A program made the translations under genes and the position numbers. 64,000 bases of DNA from Phaeoceros laevis (taxonomy: Eukaryota > Anthocerotophyta > Anthocerotopsida > Notothyladales). A model generated the notes under the pieces. It was given only the letters and a program-made list of their open reading frames with translations. It was not told the DNA's origin and did no database searches. The stretch covers positions 26,630 to 90,629 of the forward strand of contig JBNGIQ010009202.1 of NCBI GenBank assembly GCA_049999765.1. Reading direction: 5' to 3'. This document shows positions 10,857-21,800 of the stretch, in pieces (the stretch's first letter is position 1; every line of letters starts with the position of its first letter).

Positions 10857-11190
10857 AGATTGGGACCGTGTCAACCTCCTCAAATACCATCACATCACAT
10901 CACCAGATGATTTCAAAAGGTTGACTTTCCTCATTGCGCTCGTCGCATTCCCTGGTGCGGGCAAAACAACCTTTGGACGAGGTGGGAGACATATACTGGC
11001 TCAAAAGTGGCAGAGTTTGGAAGCCGGGGACAGAGAGGCACGGGACCACATTGTGAGCTGACGCCTAGTTTCTGAAAGAAAGCAGCGGTTCATGAGGATG
11101 ATTGATAACATGTTGTCCTTTCCATGGATTCAACCTTGCGATGTGATGTGATTTGATTGTATTTGAGGAAGTTGACACGGTTCCAATCAG
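10857..11190. repeat. Inverted repeat of about 45 bp separated by about 240 bp
   Basis: The sequence around GACCGTGTCAACCTCCTC (10857-10903) reappears in reverse complement at 11143-11190 with a few mismatches (GAACCGTGTCAACTTCCTC). In the sense reading both arms encode a similar peptide core (PDW-RVN-LKY--ITS), so the right arm looks like an inverted partial copy of a coding fragment. An open frame at 10708-11061 contains CPMCGRDE and a GAGKTTFG string but no family I recognise. Confidence 0.5.
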
Positions 11191-12317
11191 GATCCCCCTC
11201 GGCAGTGAGCCACACTTTGTTGTGTGAGACTGGGGGGACAATTCCCCACGAGGAGGAAGGATTGAGCCCTAACAATATGCTAGCATTGCGCAGGTTTTTT
11301 TCATCTCTTAGTAGAGAAGATACATTGATCGCCTACAAGTAGTTTTTGCGAGATATTTGTGCTGACACCCCCTGGTGTTAAAAAAATTTTGCTTGGAGGA
11401 TGTTTTCGAAATTCTGAGGGTGGGGCTGTTAAACCCTAAAGTTGATACTGTCTTTTCCAAATATGTCCTTTTTCGCCGGCCAGACGCAGAACCCGCACTT
11501 TACTCTTCTTTACTCTTCTTCCAACTCTTCTGCGCATCCAATGGCTGACAAGGAAAGTGACCTTACTTAGATGCCCGCTGATGATTGGCACTTTTACGTT
11601 CCATGGCCAGGAAAATGACCTTACTTAGGTCTGCCCGCCGATGATTGGTACTACAACTGGTTACTGGGTGAGGGTGACCAGTGGGAAAATCTGTAAGAGG
11701 TAGGTGGGGAAATTCACTGACAAGCAGTTGGGGAAAAAGCGGGAACCTAGCCCTGCTGCAGAGGCAGGCAAAATGCCAAGGCAAGCGGGAATCCAACGTA
11801 AAACATTATCTATGAGCTACATGATGGATGTCCCAAGAGAGTTTATGGACGAACTGAACTCCGCAACAGGATATGTGTCCGCAATAGGATTTGTGCCGCG
11901 AGAGGGCACATGAAGTGTAGTGGGAGAGGTGACATGGGCCCAGCAGTTCGTTTTCAGTTATGTACATGGGATGTACTCTCTAGCTGGAGGAAATACATTC
12001 CCGCTGCTAATTGTTGCTAGCACCAGGTTTTCATCTACCTCTTTGAGATATACGAGTACTGGACATGCTCGAGCCATTTACATCCCGCTCAGAACTTTGT
12101 GCCTAGGAATAGGAGGTAGTAGAAGTGGACCCATAGAAGGTGGACACAATTATAACCTGGTCACCTCCTAGCAACGTGACTGTAATGCAACAACTTTTGG
12201 ATATGACCAACCAATTGCGGTCCTTCATCGATGTTTATTCTGGACAAGATATTTGCAGCATTGACTGAAGTCCCCAAAAAGATAGCAAGGTATTTGATGA
12301 ACGAGGTGCAATAATTG
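11191..12317. other. Unassigned spacer with short open frames
   Basis: Short frames only. A repeated phrase (TGACCTTACTTAG, GCCCGC(C/T)GATGATTGG) at about 11558-11650 is a local duplication. The stretch lies upstream of, and in the same orientation as, the gypsy RNase H relic, so some may be degraded retrotransposon sequence; nothing diagnostic was seen. Confidence 0.35.
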
Positions 12318-12502
12318 GCTGCATTTGAGAAAGTTGTAGGTGGCAGTAGTAACTAGAATGGTATTGGCCCTGCTTGACCCAAGCCAACCACTTGTCTTCC
12401 GCACGGATGCTTCTGATTATGCTATTGGAGATGTACTATAGCAAGGGGACAAAAATGTCAGCTTCCTATCCAGAAAGTTGCAAGGTGGCTCTAGTGAGCA
12501 AA
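12318..12502 (+). mobile_element. Ty3/gypsy-type pol (RNase H) relic
   Basis: Translation with a frameshift gives AAFEKV, then ALLDPSQPLVFRTDASDYAI, then a stop at 12439-12441 and later VSFLSRKLQ. The PLVFRTDASDYAIGAVL block followed by SRKL is the conserved start of the Ty3/gypsy RNase H domain. The frameshift near 12340, the nonsense codon and the absence of flanking RT or integrase show a degenerate fragment. Confidence 0.65.
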
Positions 12503-13125
12503 TGTCATCTCCAAATCTTAAATTCCCTCGGGTTGGTATAGCCCTTGAAAGAAGCCTTTCTAATACCACATAATTCAAGTTGTGTAAAATTATAGCAATA
12601 CTAAGCCTCTTAAACATTTTTAAAGTTCAAGATCTTGAGAGTATCCAATAAGCAAAGCAAAACTAGTACAAACTTTTGTCAATCTTCATCACGGTCAATA
12701 AGAATGTCGAAAAGCTATAATCAAATTTGAATTCTGTTCAAGAACGAAACTTACGTGTATTAATACCTTAGCTACGGCCTATTGCCACATCCTACTTAGC
12801 TCATTGGCTAGCTAGTACATAACTAGCACCTGATAGCTAATTAAGTTTGCTATAGCTAGTTATGTTGAACTAGGGTTTAGCTATGTTACCCCTTCTTTTG
12901 TCTTGCAGTCAACTTAGGGTTTGGCAGTTCTTCATCAAGTCTCTTTGAAAAGGTTAATGCTAGGAAGTAGTGACAAGACTCTATCAACCCAAAGTGTACT
13001 ACAATACATGTATGGGGCAGTAGGGTTTGTCTTTGCATGGATTTGTGAAGCTCCCTTCTACACTCAGGGTGTTTTACTTGTTGTACTTCATTTGTTGGCT
13101 TTCATGTGTTTAATTCCCAGTAAAG
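12503..13125. other. AT-rich spacer
   Basis: No gene seen. TAGCTA-rich sequence at 12770-12860. Confidence 0.4.
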
Positions 13126-13240
13126 CTGCTTCGTCTTCTTCTTCTATGTAGTAGTAGTAGTAGATTATGGTGTTTAAGCTTTACTTCGTCTTCTTCTTCT
13201 ATGTAGTAGTAGTAGTAGATTATGGTGTTTAGCCAACTCC
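13126..13240 (-). repeat. Second copy of the SINE-like repeat, tail duplicated in tandem
   Basis: In reverse complement this matches the element near 576-735: TGTGGAGTTGGCTAAACACC, then ATAATC, then (TAC)n and (GAA)n. Here the tail segment (CTTCGTCTTCTTCTTCTATG plus TAG units) is repeated twice, about 55 bp apart, as expected of replication slippage or a second partial insertion. Confidence 0.55.
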
Positions 13241-13242
13241 AC

Positions 13243-13475
13243 ATGGGAATGTATGTAGCTACTTGTATAGACTACTAGTGTCTTCTATATAGCTACTTGT
13301 ATAGACTAAGATTTTACTTATAAGAAAGTTACACTTCCTTTGTTGGCTTTCATGTGTTAAGTTTTATGGTACCAAAGATTGTCTTCTATATAGCTACTTG
13401 TATAGACTAAGATTTTACTTATAAGAAAGTTAGAGTTCCTTTGTTGGCTTTCACCTGTTTAGTTTCATGGTACCA
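13243..13475 (+). repeat. Direct repeat of about 110 bp
   Basis: Two copies share GTCTTCTATATAGCTACTTG, then AGACTAAGATTTTACTTATA, then CCTTTGTTGGCTTTCA and end at ATGGTACCA (about 13270-13375 and 13379-13475). Part of the same phrase (TTTGTTGGCTTTCATGTGTT) occurs once more at about 13091. No coding content. Confidence 0.6.
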
Positions 13476-14105
13476 TCTTTGTCCAACCCTATGGCCAAAC
13501 GGAAAGAGACGTACATAGGTTTCTCAACGTTTCTGTTCATAGGATAAAAAATACACAAGTTTTGAATGGTACAGGTGATGGTAGATTGCTCTGTTCCATG
13601 GCAAAGATCATATTGTCTACCACTTAACCGATCATCAATAGTTTCTCTGAAACTTTTCCCAGTTGAGAAAGGAGTTGGCAAGTCATTGTGGTGTGGAAAT
13701 CCTTTGTCTGCTCGCCGCTGTTTAATTGCTTTCTCCACGATGCTTGCAATCCGCTTCCTTGCCTAGGTTGAGTGAAATTCATTCATGAATTCCATTGCAT
13801 GTGGCCCTAGACTACTGTAAGGGTTCGTAAATAGGTGGACAAAAAAGCTTGAATGTCTGGATGGAAGGCCTACGACGTACTCTGACAGCTTTGTTGAAAG
13901 TTGTCCCTGGAAGATTGAAAGAAAGCGCCAGAAGTGCCTCCTCGAAGTGGTAACAGAGCATTAGAAGCTCGTCTGTAACGCTGGCCGAGAGATGGTCGCA
14001 GGAGAGCTTCAAACCCCACCAAATACACTGGAGGGGTTTATTCTTCGGAAGAGGAGGCGCACAGTTCTCTGAGGGAGTCGCTTCGGTTGTCAATTTTCTT
14101 CTTGC

Positions 14106-17006
14106 TCAATGTCGACCCTTACAGCTACAAGATCCTGCCTCGAATCGATGCACACGGTATGCGTCCCTTACAACGATGTCCCTGTTTTCAACCCTTGACA
14201 TAATCTCTGTGGAAGAGTGGCAGTCGCTGCACATGCGCAGGTTCTTGGTTACCAGCAGAGGTGTGCCATCGGGAGTGTTCAAGAGACCATACGCCAGGGC
14301 TAGCTTCTCAGCATGCCCACACAGCTGATCTTCCTTCTCCGTCTCAGACACCGGCTTCAACACCACCTTGGTGTGGGGTACATGGTTCCCTTCCTCCTTC
14401 AAACGTACATTTGTACTCCGAGCCTTGCATACGATGTCATCCCTTTCTTCTCCCACAACAAAAGTGTGCACCTGCTTATTCACCTCAATGCCTGCCACTG
14501 CAGGTTTCTTCCTAGCTCCTGCCAACTTTCTCAACCTTTCAACTCTATCAACATCTGCCCACCTATCTGCATCTGCGTAAATATTGGCCATGAGCACATA
14601 TGCAGAGGCATCCTGAGGATCCAGCTCAAGAAGACTTTCAAAACACCGTGTTCCCCGCTCTATATCCCCATGACTCTTGCAGGCATTCAGCAACGCCGTC
14701 AACCCAACAGCATCATTTTTGCACCCACCTGATAACAGCATATTCTCTGCCTCCTCTACATGGGCTGCCCGCCCAAGAAGATCAACCATGCAATTATAAT
14801 GCTCAATAGTCGGGTTGAGGCGATGCTGTTTCACCATAGCATCAAAATACAGTCGACCCTCACTAACTAGCCCCTCATGACTGCATGCTACAAGAAGGCA
14901 AATAAATGTAGCGTCATTGGGCGGAAAACAAGCCAACATCATCTCCTCAAAACACGCTATCGCCTTGTGGCCTTCATTATTTGTACCGTACCCATTTATC
15001 ATGACATTCCACGTCTCCGTATTCCTTTTGGGCAGACTGTCAAACACCATGCGTGCATCTTCCAACTTCCCACACTTCGTATACATGTGTACCAGGCAGT
15101 TGCCCACTACTGTGTCACCAAGCAGTCCTCTTTCCAGGATCTCTGAATGCAGCTGCCTGCCCTGTTGAAGAGCACCAGCACTTGCACAAGCCTTTAGGAG
15201 GCATGTATATGTAAAACTGTCCGCTAAAATCAGGCCTTCCTGCTCCATCCTTGTATAGAGAGTGAGCGCCTGCGGACCAAACCCCTGATCGGCATATCCA
15301 TTTATCATGGCATTCCATGTCACCACATCTTTTGTGGCCATGCTGTCAAAAACACTGTGCGCATCTTCCAACTTTCCACATTTTGCATACATATCCACCA
15401 GACAGTTGCCCACTTTTGAGTGACCAAGGAGTCCTCTTTCCAGAATCTGTGAATGGAGCTGCCTGCCCTGTTGTAGAGCACCAGCAGTTGCACAAGCCTT
15501 AAGTAGGCATATATACGTAATACTGCCTGCTAAAATCAGGCCTTCCTGCTCCATCCTCGCATACAAACTGAGCGCCTGTGGACCAAGCCCATGCTCAGCA
15601 TACCCATTTATCATGGCAGTCCATGCCACCGCATCCCTTGTGGGCAGACTGTCAAACACCATGCGTGCATCCTCCAACTTGCCACACTTTGCATACATGT
15701 TTACCAGACAGGTGCCCACTTTTGTGTGACCAATGAGTCCTCTTTCCAGAATCTGTGAATGCAGCAGCTTACCCTGTTGTAGATCACCAGCACTTGCACA
15801 AGCCTTCAGGAGGCATGTATAAGTGAAACTGTCTGCTAAAATCAGGCCTTCCTGCTCCATCCTGGCATGCAAAGTGAGTGCCTGTGGACCGAGCCCATGC
15901 TCCGCGTACCCATTTATCATGGCATTCCATGTCACTGCATCCCTTGTGGCCATATTGTCAAAAATCCTGCGTGCATCTTCCAATTGCCCGCATTTTGCAT
16001 ACATGTCCACCAGGCAGTTGTAAACAAAAGAGTCAGGCTGAATGCCACTTTCTAACACGTCAGCGTGCACCTGCCTACCAGATTCCACATCTACCGCTCT
16101 TGCACAAGCTTGCAGGGCAGCCACAAAGATGTGGTTGTTCGGCTCCAAACCTGACCTGCGCATTCTATGGTATAGTTGAATGGCCTGACTAGGTTTCCCA
16201 AGTTCAGCCTCTGCAGAGATAATGGAAAACCACATGAAGGCATCTGGTGTGGCCACTCTGGTGAACACCTGCATAGCCTCTTGTAACCGGCCTAGACGTA
16301 CATACATGCGCAAGATGTGATTTCCCAAAAATGCATTGGATTCGTATCCAAGTTTGACAACGAGATCATCAAGTCGACGCCCCAACACCACATTTCTGTC
16401 AGCCCCGCATCTCCGGATGACTCTGTACAGGAGGGAAGTGGACACACGAGCTTGTGTCTCCGCCAAGACTGTCAAAGCGTCAACTGCTAGAATTAGCTGG
16501 CCACTCTCACACAGTTTGATCACAGCCTGAGCAGTTTCGTACCCTCGGAACTTTGGCACCGGCGAAGCGCCAGCATTATGGTGCAAGGTGCGGTGGGATG
16601 TAGACTGAACAGGCCCCACAATCCGCTTGTCCAAGACAGCCAGTTGCGCACCCACCCAATCAGGCTTGTACAAGTTGTTCAGGAATAGGGGCTCCTTAGT
16701 TTCCTTGTGCCTGAAGTCGGGAGAGCGGAAGCTCTTCTTATCCTTCCTGCAGTCCCACCAGAATGTGGGATTCAAGAAATATTGCCTCCACAACAAGTCC
16801 TGGCGTTCTAGTGCACTGCTATTGGCCGGTATCCCTAGCTTGGCTGCTGCGCAACTGCAGGGCACGATTGTGGAGCTTGGGTACATCCATTGCCAAGGGG
16901 CCAGATTTAAATTCCGCTCCAGGGCATGGCCATGCCCTACAGTTGTTGGCGTCCAGCACCGTTGATGCTGCATCCCGTTCGTGGTGAGCAATTGCTGGTA
17001 GAGCAA
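14106..17006 (-). CDS. DYW-class PPR protein with KP-type deaminase-like domain, candidate organellar RNA-editing factor
   Basis: Single-exon 966-aa pentatricopeptide repeat protein, predicted to bind a specific organelle transcript and edit a nucleotide. After an N-terminal region of about 150 aa lies a long array of P-, L- and S-type repeats (many MYAKCG-LEDAR-VFD and W-AMINGYA blocks), then E-type motifs, then the DYW-like domain. In that domain the usual PG box is KKPAVAGIEV, the HSE zinc/catalytic motif is HAE (GHAEKLALAYGLL), the CxxC is CSDC, and the terminus is CSCKGRH, not DYW. KP-type domains are associated with U-to-C editing in hornworts, ferns and lycophytes. Zinc-binding His, Cys and the catalytic Glu are kept. 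Four repeat triplets are near-identical 306-bp units. The true start could differ slightly; the N-terminus should be an organelle-targeting peptide. Confidence 0.88.
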   Translation of the reverse strand: MLYQQLLTTNGMQHQRCWTPTTVGHGHALERNLNLAPWQWMYPSSTIVPCSCAAAKLGIPANSSALERQDLLWRQYFLNPTFWWDCRKDKKSFRSPDFRHKETKEPLFLNNLYKPDWVGAQLAVLDKRIVGPVQSTSHRTLHHNAGASPVPKFRGYETAQAVIKLCESGQLILAVDALTVLAETQARVSTSLLYRVIRRCGADRNVVLGRRLDDLVVKLGYESNAFLGNHILRMYVRLGRLQEAMQVFTRVATPDAFMWFSIISAEAELGKPSQAIQLYHRMRRSGLEPNNHIFVAALQACARAVDVESGRQVHADVLESGIQPDSFVYNCLVDMYAKCGQLEDARRIFDNMATRDAVTWNAMINGYAEHGLGPQALTLHARMEQEGLILADSFTYTCLLKACASAGDLQQGKLLHSQILERGLIGHTKVGTCLVNMYAKCGKLEDARMVFDSLPTRDAVAWTAMINGYAEHGLGPQALSLYARMEQEGLILAGSITYICLLKACATAGALQQGRQLHSQILERGLLGHSKVGNCLVDMYAKCGKLEDAHSVFDSMATKDVVTWNAMINGYADQGFGPQALTLYTRMEQEGLILADSFTYTCLLKACASAGALQQGRQLHSEILERGLLGDTVVGNCLVHMYTKCGKLEDARMVFDSLPKRNTETWNVMINGYGTNNEGHKAIACFEEMMLACFPPNDATFICLLVACSHEGLVSEGRLYFDAMVKQHRLNPTIEHYNCMVDLLGRAAHVEEAENMLLSGGCKNDAVGLTALLNACKSHGDIERGTRCFESLLELDPQDASAYVLMANIYADADRWADVDRVERLRKLAGARKKPAVAGIEVNKQVHTFVVGEERDDIVCKARSTNVRLKEEGNHVPHTKVVLKPVSETEKEDQLCGHAEKLALAYGLLNTPDGTPLLVTKNLRMCSDCHSSTEIMSRVENRDIVVRDAYRVHRFEAGSCSCKGRH
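15055..16278 (-). repeat. Four in-frame 306-bp tandem units inside the PPR gene
   Basis: The landmark GCATC(T/C)TCCAA falls at 15055, 15361, 15667 and 15973, exactly 306 bp apart. 306 bp equals 102 codons, one P-L-S triplet. Units are highly similar (peptides ERGL-GH-KVG-CLV, RMEQEGLILA repeated), showing recent unequal-crossover growth of the array. Confidence 0.85.
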
Positions 17007-17661
17007 TGATGGCCATTCTTTGGGCCACTTTCTTGTAGCTGGTTGGGTGCGATCAAAAGCACTTCGAGAACTGGGCTAGTCGTGAAGCCGTAAAAGCCTC
17101 AAATTAGGTCGACTAAGGGCGAGTTCACATGTCCATGGACCCGACCCGAGTCCGCTATCAGAGGGTGGGTTCAACTTCAGTGGGTTGGGTCATGGTTTCC
17201 ACTTCCATTTCCGGCCTGTGTCATTCAGGTGGAGTCCGAAAATTTTCTCAAGTGAATTTTCAGACTTATTTGGAGTGAAGACATTTTCGGAGCACTTGGG
17301 CGGTGCAACTTTCTGCTGCATTTGATAAATTGATATTGTCTTTTCTAGTGAACTGCTGCATTTGATATTGCGATATGTCATGAAGGCATACATTCTAGAG
17401 TCACTACGGTGCACCACATTGGTGTGAACATCTTGCTCGAACACAAGAGAACTAAGCCCTTGAAGAAGGGTTTGTTTGTTGTTGTTGTTGTTGTGTGCTT
17501 CTACAACATACGCGTGCCTAGCTAGGCCTCCTAGTCTACTGAACCTTTGCATATTTACAGCTACGCTTGCTTGCAAGCAGCCTGTCTGCCAAAATGCACG
17601 AACGAGCCTGTAATAACTTGAAGAACCTTACAATCTGCGACATCGAGTTGCTGCCTAAATT
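17007..17661. other. Spacer between the PPR gene and the small basic protein gene
   Basis: No gene seen. A short (GTT)n run occurs at about 17476-17492. It holds the 5' flank of the PPR gene and the 3' flank of the next gene; both genes are on the minus strand. Confidence 0.4.
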
Positions 17662-18234
17662 TCACAAATCCTTGATGTCCAAGATGGGAATGCCATTCCT
17701 GTAGAACCTGCCTTCAGCGGAGGTGCGCTGGATGTAGGCCATGACGGCCTTGCTATACGTGACGCAGATGCGGTCGCCTTCCACCAAGTCGATTCTGCCT
17801 TCCACTCTCATCAAATTGAGGTAGGCCTGCTTCAGCTTCCTGAGCAGGAAAGTCGGGGACACGAATCGCAGGCTGAGGAACTTGAACTTGGGCCGCAGCC
17901 TCCACGAGATGGTGCGCACTCGCCTGCCGCCCAGCCAAAATGCCCTGATTCCCGACGACGCCCGCCTCCTGCCGGCGGGTGTTGTCGCCAGGTCCTGGTC
18001 TTTGAGCTTCGCGTACGCCCCTCCGGAGCCTGTTGGCGCCGGTTTGCTCGTCGCGGAGGCTTCCTTGCGCAGCTTGCCAGGAAACGAAATGGATTTCCTC
18101 GGCAGAGCGGTTCTGTAGCTGTGTTTTCCGGCCATTGCGATCGGTACAAGCGCACCGCCGGGCACGGAACAAGAAGAAGAAGCAGACCAGCGAGGAAGAG
18201 GAAGTGAAGACCAGCGAGCACAGCGCGCTATCAA
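17662..18234 (-). CDS. Uncharacterised small basic plant protein
   Basis: A 190-aa open frame on the minus strand, possibly starting at an internal Met (18135), which would give 157 aa. I do not recognise a named family. It is Arg/Lys-rich in the middle and contains the block RTISWRLRPKFKFLSLRFVS followed by a predicted helix (RKLKQAYLNLMR). Small plant proteins of unknown function with an RLRP-F-RF core followed by an AY-NLM helix exist, so it is probably a real conserved gene and not a shadow. No transmembrane helix is obvious in the shorter form; the longer form adds a Ser/Leu-rich N-terminus that could be a transit peptide. Codon-level GC is higher than in the surrounding spacer, supporting coding. 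Confidence 0.5.
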   Translation of the reverse strand: MIARCARWSSLPLPRWSASSSCSVPGGALVPIAMAGKHSYRTALPRKSISFPGKLRKEASATSKPAPTGSGGAYAKLKDQDLATTPAGRRRASSGIRAFWLGGRRVRTISWRLRPKFKFLSLRFVSPTFLLRKLKQAYLNLMRVEGRIDLVEGDRICVTYSKAVMAYIQRTSAEGRFYRNGIPILDIKDL

Positions 18235-18858
18235 CCAGGATTGTTAGTCCTGTTGTACGCCTTCCCGGTTCCTCCTGACTTGCGCCACCGACAGCGGTCG
18301 TGGACCTTGAAAAAGAAGGGCCCCGACATCCTGTGAAGAGGGAGCTTGCTCGGCGTGCTCCGTGGCTCTGTTAGCAGCTCTGAACCAGGTGGCCTTTCGA
18401 CAGCGAGAGAGATAAAGAGGGGGCTCTGACGCATCCATCGTGCAGCTGGGGGATACTTGGAGCTCCGCAGAAGCAGGAAATCCCTCGACTCCCATTTGCT
18501 GGACGACAAGTTGGCGTGCTTTTGCGAGAAATGATTTGGGGCCCGGGATTTTATTTTCATCTCAGATGTGGCCGACGCAACCGCTTCTCGAGAAAAAAAT
18601 CACCTCGTCTCTCAGTCTCTTTGCTGTCATATCCTTATTTCCTCTTTAACAATTTTGTGCAAGCACCGCTTACTGTAGCCAACTGTAGTCGACTCGAATC
18701 CGCTCCGTCAACTGGCCAAGTAGGGCACCTGTCGCGCGGAGAACTCGGACACCAGGGGCAAGCTTTAAGATTTTAGATCGACTAGTGGATGACAGCTAGA
18801 TGAAGAATATCCTGTCATGGGCATGGAGGACAAGTAGCATTCCCAGAGCATGGAACAA
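18235..18858. other. Spacer between two minus-strand genes
   Basis: No gene seen. It probably contains the promoter and leader of the small basic protein gene and the 3' end of the FIST-like/LON transcript. Confidence 0.4.
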
Positions 18859-21800
18859 TCACTTTCCAGCTTTTTTTTCCAAGAAAGTCATCTGTTCCAT
18901 CAGTCGTGCCTTTGTATCCTCCATCCCCAGCCACCTCGTCTTCACCAAGTTCTGCAGTGTCGTGGCCGAAACGTCATAAAAAAGACAATGTCCAGAACCC
19001 AGATGCATCTACACAAGCTCGACACCTTGCACAACAAAGAAATAAATCCAGGGAAAATACCGGCACTGGAAGTAAGTGGCCAAGGGCAAAGGATGCCAGC
19101 TTTGGATCACCGGATGAGCCCACCAGTCCAGGAACCTCGCGCATCTGGAAGAATGGTGAAAGGACATCAGTTCAGGTAACGCTTTTTCAGACCATAAGCA
19201 CGGAGGACAAGTAATCACCCCGACATCGAAGTCTGTATGAACTACCTCGGGCATGATGCGTTGGCACAGAGCAATGGCTTCTTTTGCTAGATCTGCCACT
19301 TCTCTTCGTTCCTTGGCACTCTCAGCGACTGTGTCATCAAAAAATCGAACCTGTGGCCAGCCAGGAAGAAATCTCAGGAAACATAATTCAATTAGAGCCT
19401 CTTGACGCTTTTGGACCTCGGAACCCTATGCTACAACATGTTTGTTACCAAGATCTTGGGCAGGTTCTAGATGATCCGGAGTGCTCAAGCAAGTCCTAGT
19501 TCAATAACAAAATGATTCGAGCTGAAAAAGGTCAAATCATTAACCTGCCCAAGGGCCAAACCGAATGATCCAGGCTGATATGTAACACTGCAAAAGTCAC
19601 AACCTGGGTTAGGTTCTTGACAACACTCAATACTGCAAGCGAGCAGGATGCTTGCGACACAACTATAATAGCGAAACCATCTATGTACTTACTTGTCAGC
19701 TACTCGAAACCGCTTAACACCACTGGCTATGATATAAGACCTGCAGTCTTTTTCAAAAAGGTGGACTTTGAGATTCTGAAAGCACCAACAAATGAAACTG
19801 TCATGAGCCTGCAAATATCACAGCAACCGCACTTGACTCAACTGGGGAGATAACTGTGCATGCTGGCTATCTGAACTGGGAGGTGGAACGAAGACCTGAG
19901 CATGAAAACATGGTGAATAACACACAGAAACTGAGATGAATTGGCATCATACCACAATCGTGCCAATAATCTCGTCACTGTCCATTGTTTTCGAATGCAC
20001 AGCTGTCAACGAGCTCGAGAGTCCAAAGGGTTTGCCCTGCTCCATGCACTGCTTCACCTGCAAGGTTCAACATCTCTAAGTCACACTTTTCAACAAAATG
20101 CAACCAGCATGTTACCAGATTGTGGAGAAACCTTCACCATAATTCTGTAACGAGGTTCGTAGATGTGGATGGGCATTGACCATCCAGGGAATATCACTGC
20201 ATCAAACAACGCAAGGGGCACATCCACATCCTTCAATATCGATTTTGCTGGCACATCAGAGGGTGATTGCCGTGGCACAAGCTTCACGGCACTGTTGCGT
20301 AGAATGTACTGGTTGAGATAATCCAACACAGATTTTGCATCTGCAGAAGTCTCTCGTTGTCCAGGACTGAGGTGCTCAGCGGACACATTTTGTGGGAAGA
20401 ACAGAGTCTTACTGATAGGGTCACTGCACAGCACAGATAAAGAACAAGAAGAACATCACAAAACACACCACAAGGAAGACCTCCAAACGCAGAGTCAGCC
20501 ACTTGAGTGCCCAGGAACAAAAAGAATAGACTTACTCCAAAAAAGTGTAACCCCGAATACGAGGCATCCCCAAGGACATCCTCACAAACTCTGCGAAAGC
20601 TTCTATAGGCACATCGCCAGTACCTGCAAAAAAAGGAAAAGGTGCTGATGTAAAAATCATAGACATCAGCAACGACCCTGACTGGTTTCATGATATTCTC
20701 CACAAACAAACCCAGTATACTCGACAGACCTGCTGAAGATATAGCCAAACCAGCAACGCCCTTGGTCTGGGCATCTCCACCATGAAAAATAGGTCCTGCT
20801 TGCTGCTCTGCAATCTTCGTCAACTGGCTTCTAATGCTGCTGAATAACGGCAACAGAAATGCACCTGCTCTGAAATCTGGACAGCAGCACTGCTTAGCCT
20901 TCTTGTGACTAGAGTTTTTTCGAGAGACTTTGTTTGCAAAGACACACGTACTCAAGCCTAGTACCTTGCTATGGCTTCAGAAAACCAAAATGCACCTGCA
21001 AAAAGAAACCCACCTGGAGCTGTTTGGAAAAACTGATGAGAGTCTCTGGATAAAATCTGGAAATTTGAATCCTGCAACAACGCATGACAGGGCACTCAAT
21101 CATGCATATATACGCCTAGTTCAGAGATTGTTCTGGTGTGCAGTAACACTTCAGTTGAGATGAACACTTGCCTGGAGCTCCTAGCAGCAGCATATGAGGG
21201 TTATTCATCAGGACTGCATCTTCCAAGTTCGGAAGCGATGGAAGCCCTGTCGAGGAAGAGTGGAAAGAAACTGCTTTTGTTCCAGGAAAATGTCCTACAC
21301 ATATCATTAACTGGTATTTCCCGTCTGCAGAATCATCTTCATCTTCATTTTTCCCTGTTTCTCGCACCTGCCTACTTAATACATACTTCCTGCCTTTACC
21401 TTGCCATGCACTATTTTCAAAATCCTCATTGCTCATCATAACGTCGTCATCATTGCTCTCAGACCAGATTCCTTCTGATGCATGAAGTCTGCCGTGGTCA
21501 ATGGCATACTCACATGGCTCCTGATCTTGAGTACGCAACTCCAAAGAACCCTCTAAAGCTGTGGTAGCACTGCTAGAGGATCCTCCCGAACCCACCCAGT
21601 CTGAAATATTGATGTCCACCACAAAGTCCTCCGAAGTCTTCATTGCACCTTCTACCTGAATGCCGCTGTCACTACTATCTGGTTGTAAGACCTCTGCAGA
21701 TAGGTGCTCCCAGTCCGACAAGGTGCCTTCATCATCCTCAGAATCCAGAATCTCAGCAGCTACTGCAAGGAACCGTTCCCTGTCTCCCGTCAAGTCACCA

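Noticed and set aside
10708-11061. Frame with CPMCGRDE and a GAGKTTFG P-loop-like string
   Set aside because: The P-loop-like string lacks surrounding Walker B or fold support, and the frame sits among repeats; not enough to call a gene.
18850-19214. Plus-strand open frames near the 3' end of the FIST-like/LON gene
   Set aside because: Antisense to recognisable LON C-terminal exons (WLGMEDTKARL block) on the minus strand.
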